Origin: Liolophura sinensis
Taxonomy: Eukaryota > Mollusca > Polyplacophora > Chitonida > Chitonidae
DNA: 64,000 nt
NCBI RefSeq assembly: GCF_032854445.1
Contig: NC_088297.1
Location: 7,549,375-7,613,374 of the forward strand
Direction of reading: 5' to 3'
Within the stretch, counting starts at the first letter, position 1. Each line of letters starts with the position of its first letter. The notes below the pieces were generated by a model. It was given only the letters and a program-made list of their open reading frames with translations. It was not told where the DNA came from and made no database searches. The position numbers and the translations under genes were made by a program. This document shows positions 60,540-64,000 of this stretch, piece by piece.

Positions 60540-60640
60540 TAAGTTCTGCCCGATTTCCTCAAACCATAATGCTGGTCGCCGTCGTATAAGTAAATATTCT
60601 TGAGTACCGCATGTAACACCGATCAAATTAAAAAAAAAAA
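60540..60640 (+). mobile_element. SINE family 1, 3' fragment
   Basis: The segment 'gcccgatttcctcaaaccat' to 'cgtcgtataagtaaatattc' plus an A-rich tail matches the family 3' part. Confidence 0.8.
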
Positions 60641-61150
60641 TCAAAACAGCAACAGCAGTATTGAAACACGTGATTCCATTGGTTAACATGGAACTAGATC
60701 AAACAAGGTCCCGTGAAAACCATAAGAGAAAAGACATTAAAAGACAACACTAGACAACTAAATGTATATATGTATTGATAAAGTGTCACATTAAACCTAA
60801 AAAAAAAATTGCCATGTAGGATAACCGAGATATCGCGGTTCACAGTAAGAAAACCCCCCAAAAGGAAAAATAGAACGGGCCGCCATTCTATCAGTTTTAA
60901 CCATCAAGAGAGAGATATTTTTACCACCCGAGAACCCATCTGTTCACAGTCACCCGCTCCTAGTTCACCATTTTGACATGTAGAAGTAGTGTTTAATCAG
61001 TTGTGTTCCCTTTGATTACAAGAAACTTCTGACACAATTCTTCAAAGCCATTTTCAACGATAAAGTGGTAATGGAATACGTCTGGCGTTATTCCCCTTGG
61101 AGTATTCTCCTTGGTGTCAAACAAGGGACCACAATGCATGGCCTTGGGTT
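60641..61150. other. No gene recognised
   Basis: Presumed 3' flank of exon A. No canonical polyadenylation signal was found near the stop codon. Confidence 0.45.
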
Positions 61151-61151
61151 G

Positions 61152-61245
61152 TAATAATAACGATGACGGTAATAATAACGATGACGGTAATAATAACGAT
61201 GACCGTAATAATAACGATGACCGTAATAATAACGATGGCGGTATT
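61152..61245 (+). repeat. 18-bp tandem array just downstream of exon A
   Basis: Five copies of a unit close to 'gtaataataacgatgacggt' minus two bases. On the minus strand the array begins about 30 nt after the exon A stop, so it would lie in its 3' untranslated region. Confidence 0.93.
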
Positions 61246-61273
61246 AATTCTTGTACCCAGTCGGTTTATGTGT

Positions 61274-61761
61274 TTACTCTCCAGGCGATGTTGGCAAATC
61301 CTCTGAAAACTGTGTTCGATTCCCGGCAGCAAATTCCTCACCAGGTCTCGAAAGAGACAGTCTCCGTAGTCTAAACGCAACTTGACTACGGTGAAACGCG
61401 AGAGACCTCGTGATTGACTCCGGATAAATCTGGTCCTTCAAATGCAGTTCTAGATATGATCGTAAAGCACCCAGAGAGAATGGCGTGTAGTCGCCGCCGT
61501 ACGGTTTTTTTATCTTGCCGAAATAATCCACAAGGATTCCGTCCAACTCCTCAGGCGGGATATCCTCGATCTTTCGCTGGTCTTTGGTGGGACCTCCGCT
61601 CAACCACCTCTCGAAGTTCTTCACGGCCGCCCTCACGTGGCGACTCGTTGACACTGACCGATCATAGTTGGGTATGAATCGATTATCCTTCTTCCCGTGC
61701 AAGGATACCCCGTGGCCAGACTCTGGGGTGCTATCAGCTCTGGTGTTAGCGGTAACCATTC
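61274..61761 (-). CDS. Terminal exon A: Crypton-type core-binding domain
   Basis: The acceptor is tattgttttcgccgtacag|GA (phase 1). It encodes 161 residues and a TAA stop. An ATG follows the split codon, so an initiation here cannot be excluded, but most of the sister exons lack one at this place. The linker has N-R-F-I-P-N-Y and S-V-S-T-S-R-H-V. The domain contains V-K-N-F-E-R-W-L, I-E-D-I-P-P-E-E-L-D, L-V-D-Y-F-G, G-G-D-Y-T, A-L-R-S-Y-L-E-L-H-L-K and Y-P-E-S-I-T. It is the first terminal exon in transcript order within this window. Confidence 0.84.
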
Positions 61762-61769
61762 CTGTACGG

Positions 61770-62385
61770 CGAAAAACAATATCATAAATTAGCACTTAGC
61801 GTGAACACATGTTTCAGCATTAGAATGAGACTACTGCTGGACATGTAAAACGGCGGAAATATAACACCATCGCTTCCGGACGGGAACACATTGTGGACAG
61901 ACCTCCGCTCTCGCGTTACCCGAAACTATGCTAGTGTGGCAAGAAGTCACATTCATAATCGGTTAGCACGAAGCTTAACTCTTGAGACCAAAGATATCTT
62001 CTAATGTTGGAAAATGTACTGCTGAAATACAATACTTTAGTGTTAGATCATTTGTGTAATGCACACTTCTGTTTTGTCCAATCCGTGGCCTATATGTACA
62101 ACCCTAAAATCCCAGGTTCATCTAAACGGCTAGAAATAAAGGCGAAGTTAAAGGGTTAGTGTCCAGATTTAACAAATGGTCGTAATTAGAAAAACTGTAA
62201 CCTGTTTAAAGAGTATATGACGGGTTGGAGAAACACATGTCTTAAGTCCACTCAAAACAACAGATTTTCTGCTCTAGCCGACCTTCAGCCGGCCGTTCAC
62301 GTAAGCTCAGCGGTGACGTCACAACTGGCCAACCTAAGGCTGGCTGGGCTGGAAATTCGTATCAAAAAGATGCCATTTCGAGATG
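61770..62385. other. No gene recognised
   Basis: Sequence upstream of exon A. I looked here for shared 5' coding exons on the minus strand and saw none. Confidence 0.45.
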
Positions 62386-62387
62386 AA

Positions 62388-62642
62388 TTGATAGGTTTTT
62401 CACATCGTGCCCAAGAATATTTCCCTTATACGACGGCGGTCAGCATTATCATGGGAGGAAACTCGCCATAGCCCTGGGGGAAACCCACGACCAGTTGCAG
62501 GTTGCTGGAAACCCTTCCCACGTACAGCCTGAGATGAAGCCAGCATAAGACGGACTAGAACCAACAGCTACCACATCGGTGGAAGGTTCCTGGGCAATTG
62601 AGCCGCGCTACATGGCAAGCTAACCACCTCGGCCACGGAGCT
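62388..62642 (-). mobile_element. SINE family 1, near full length but diverged
   Basis: The reversed body carries 'tatacgacggcggtcagcat' and 'gggggaaacccacgaccagt'. The reversed tRNA-like head lies at about 62,590-62,642 ('ctaaccacctcggccacgga'). It is more diverged than the 35.25 kb copy. Confidence 0.85.
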
Positions 62643-64000
62643 TCCCTCGAATCAATTTGAACCAACAGTGAATGATGATGCAGTTTCTACTGATGACACG
62701 GACACTTTTCAGACGATGAATATGACCTCTGACATTTATAGCCGTAGTGGTAAAACGGACTGGTACAAGCTACATTTATATAGCTTTGTGGTGTGATAAA
62801 TTCCGTAAAAGTTAACCTATATTTTTACAAATACATTTTGCCTTTGGCCGTTTCACATGTAAATATCATTCATTACCGGAGGGTTTCTAAAGTAATACCT
62901 CCCAACGATGACAACTGTTACTGCTGGTATTTCCAACAGTCTGAAGCTGTGTAGTCGTGGAGAATATAAATACTGTGTTGACGTCGGTATCGGTGTACTG
63001 AGATTTGGTATTTTGTACGTGATCCAGTTTTCAGTTCAGTTTCGTAGTATTTATAACCATTGTCTCCAGGTGTCAGTGTGGAAAGTGCCTACAAAATCCT
63101 CGGTGTCAAATCGTCTGGAAACATGGAAAAAAAATCTAGGTTTCGTCGCTAAACTGTTTTTACAGCCATTGCGTGAAGAAATTCAACCTGGTTGTTGCCA
63201 CTTTAATTTTAAATATATTTTGCCTCTGGGCGCTTTTTAGCACCGAGCTGAATAGAGAAGCTTTGACAGCTCGTCAGGACTGGTCTTGTATGTAAAAAAA
63301 AATCGGCGGAGTTTATCGAGTGTTTGCGGAAAATATGCATAAACCAGCCTCATTGCCTGGTGATTTTAAATGTCATGATACCGAAATTAATGTCCCATTT
63401 CTTAGTATTTTCTAATCTTAAAATACGGAGATATCTAATTATGAATAAATAATAGACTAGCCCTTCATGTCTTCAGGCTTTGTTTTAAAGCTGATATATG
63501 TAATATGGCCCTAAACCACAATATCTTTCGAATTACTCAATATACCTAATGTTGCACATATGAAGAAGAGCAAAAAATTAAATTTTATTCCGGTCACATT
63601 TGGAGTACATTTTGTGCCAAAACAAATATGGTAAACCAATGATCGGATACCACGACGTTTGAAAACGTGTACTTTTGTTAGGTGAACAATTCTTAGTTAT
63701 GTTTTATCAGAGTTTCATCCAAAAGAGTTTAAATGTATTTTCTATTACTAGCTAAACGCACATATAAGTGATAACCGCAACAATCTTTCGTTCAAAATAA
63801 AGAAATGCTCACATCATACATCAATTATCTGTCGTAACTGTAGATAAGGGATATTTTCCTTTGTATGCTGCCAACGAGTAAACAGTCAGCTTGACAAGAC
63901 TGCACCAGTCTAAACACGTAATACTGCGCCACAATAACATATAGTATGCTTGGCGGCTACTGCTACAGGGTATTGTTGCTTCCAAGAATTCTGACAATTT
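62643..64000. other. No gene recognised
   Basis: A 110-codon plus-strand frame (62,908-63,240) has no recognisable domain. The minus strand shows no exon of the proposed upstream shared part. Confidence 0.45.

Larger units (their letters stand above)
24637..61761 (-). other. Proposed single locus with eleven alternative 3'-terminal exons
   Basis: Eleven coding blocks lie in a row on the minus strand. In transcript order their first bases are 61761, 57415, 55866, 53782, 51751, 49571, 47253, 43977, 37510, 32532 and 24962. I see directly that each follows an AG with a pyrimidine-rich run, that each opens with two bases before the first full codon (phase 1), and that each ends in a stop. Nine encode one helical domain and two encode zinc-finger pairs. 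No initiating exons lie between them. From known loci such as Drosophila lola and mod(mdg4), this layout suggests a common 5' part spliced to one of many tails. The common part would lie beyond 64,000. The alternative is a tandem gene family whose 5' exons I cannot see. Confidence 0.68.

Noticed and set aside
62643-64000. Shared 5' exon (for example BTB) of the proposed multi-terminal-exon gene
   Set aside because: I searched the minus strand here for a domain-bearing frame and saw none, so the shared part is placed outside the window.

Overview
This window looks like nuclear DNA of a marine lophotrochozoan, most likely a mollusc; I cannot name the species. Genes are split by introns with GT/AG borders, the DNA is AT-rich, tRNA-derived SINEs of two families are scattered throughout, truncated non-LTR retrotransposons occur, and there are several large minisatellites. 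The clearest plus-strand gene is a secreted or membrane-anchored beta-lactamase-fold protein of the kind known from animals and mollusc shell matrix. No bacterial, viral or CRISPR content was seen.

Left part, 1-24,400. After a gene-poor stretch with SINEs, a five-exon plus-strand gene (7,192-19,144; 561 aa by my splicing) encodes the beta-lactamase/penicillin-binding-like serine hydrolase. Its fourth intron holds about 5 kb of a 48-bp minisatellite (roughly 104 units), and its first intron holds a 25-bp satellite. From 19.2 to 24.4 kb I see no gene.

Right part, 24,600-61,800, minus strand. This is the most interesting region. Eleven exon-like coding blocks lie in a row. Nine encode versions of one helical domain of about 90 residues, which I read as the core-binding (SAM-like) part of Crypton-type tyrosine recombinases, as kept in animal KIAA1958/QRICH1/ZMYM-like genes. 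Two encode a pair of zinc fingers. Every block has a good 3' splice site at its start, every one of these sites is in phase 1, and every block ends in its own stop codon. No 5' coding exons are visible between them. I infer one large gene with eleven interchangeable 3'-terminal exons, comparable in layout to Drosophila lola and mod(mdg4). The shared 5' exons would lie to the right of this window. Each isoform would then carry a different DNA-binding-like tail. This is inference from splice phase and layout and is untested by transcripts.

Mobile and repeat content: a broken Jockey/CR1-like LINE (28.8-31.7 kb, minus), a second LINE 3' fragment (38.9-39.9 kb, plus), two SINE families, a head-to-head SINE pair at 5.8-6.45 kb, and tandem arrays with units of 18, 25, 37, 48, 55 and about 100 bp.
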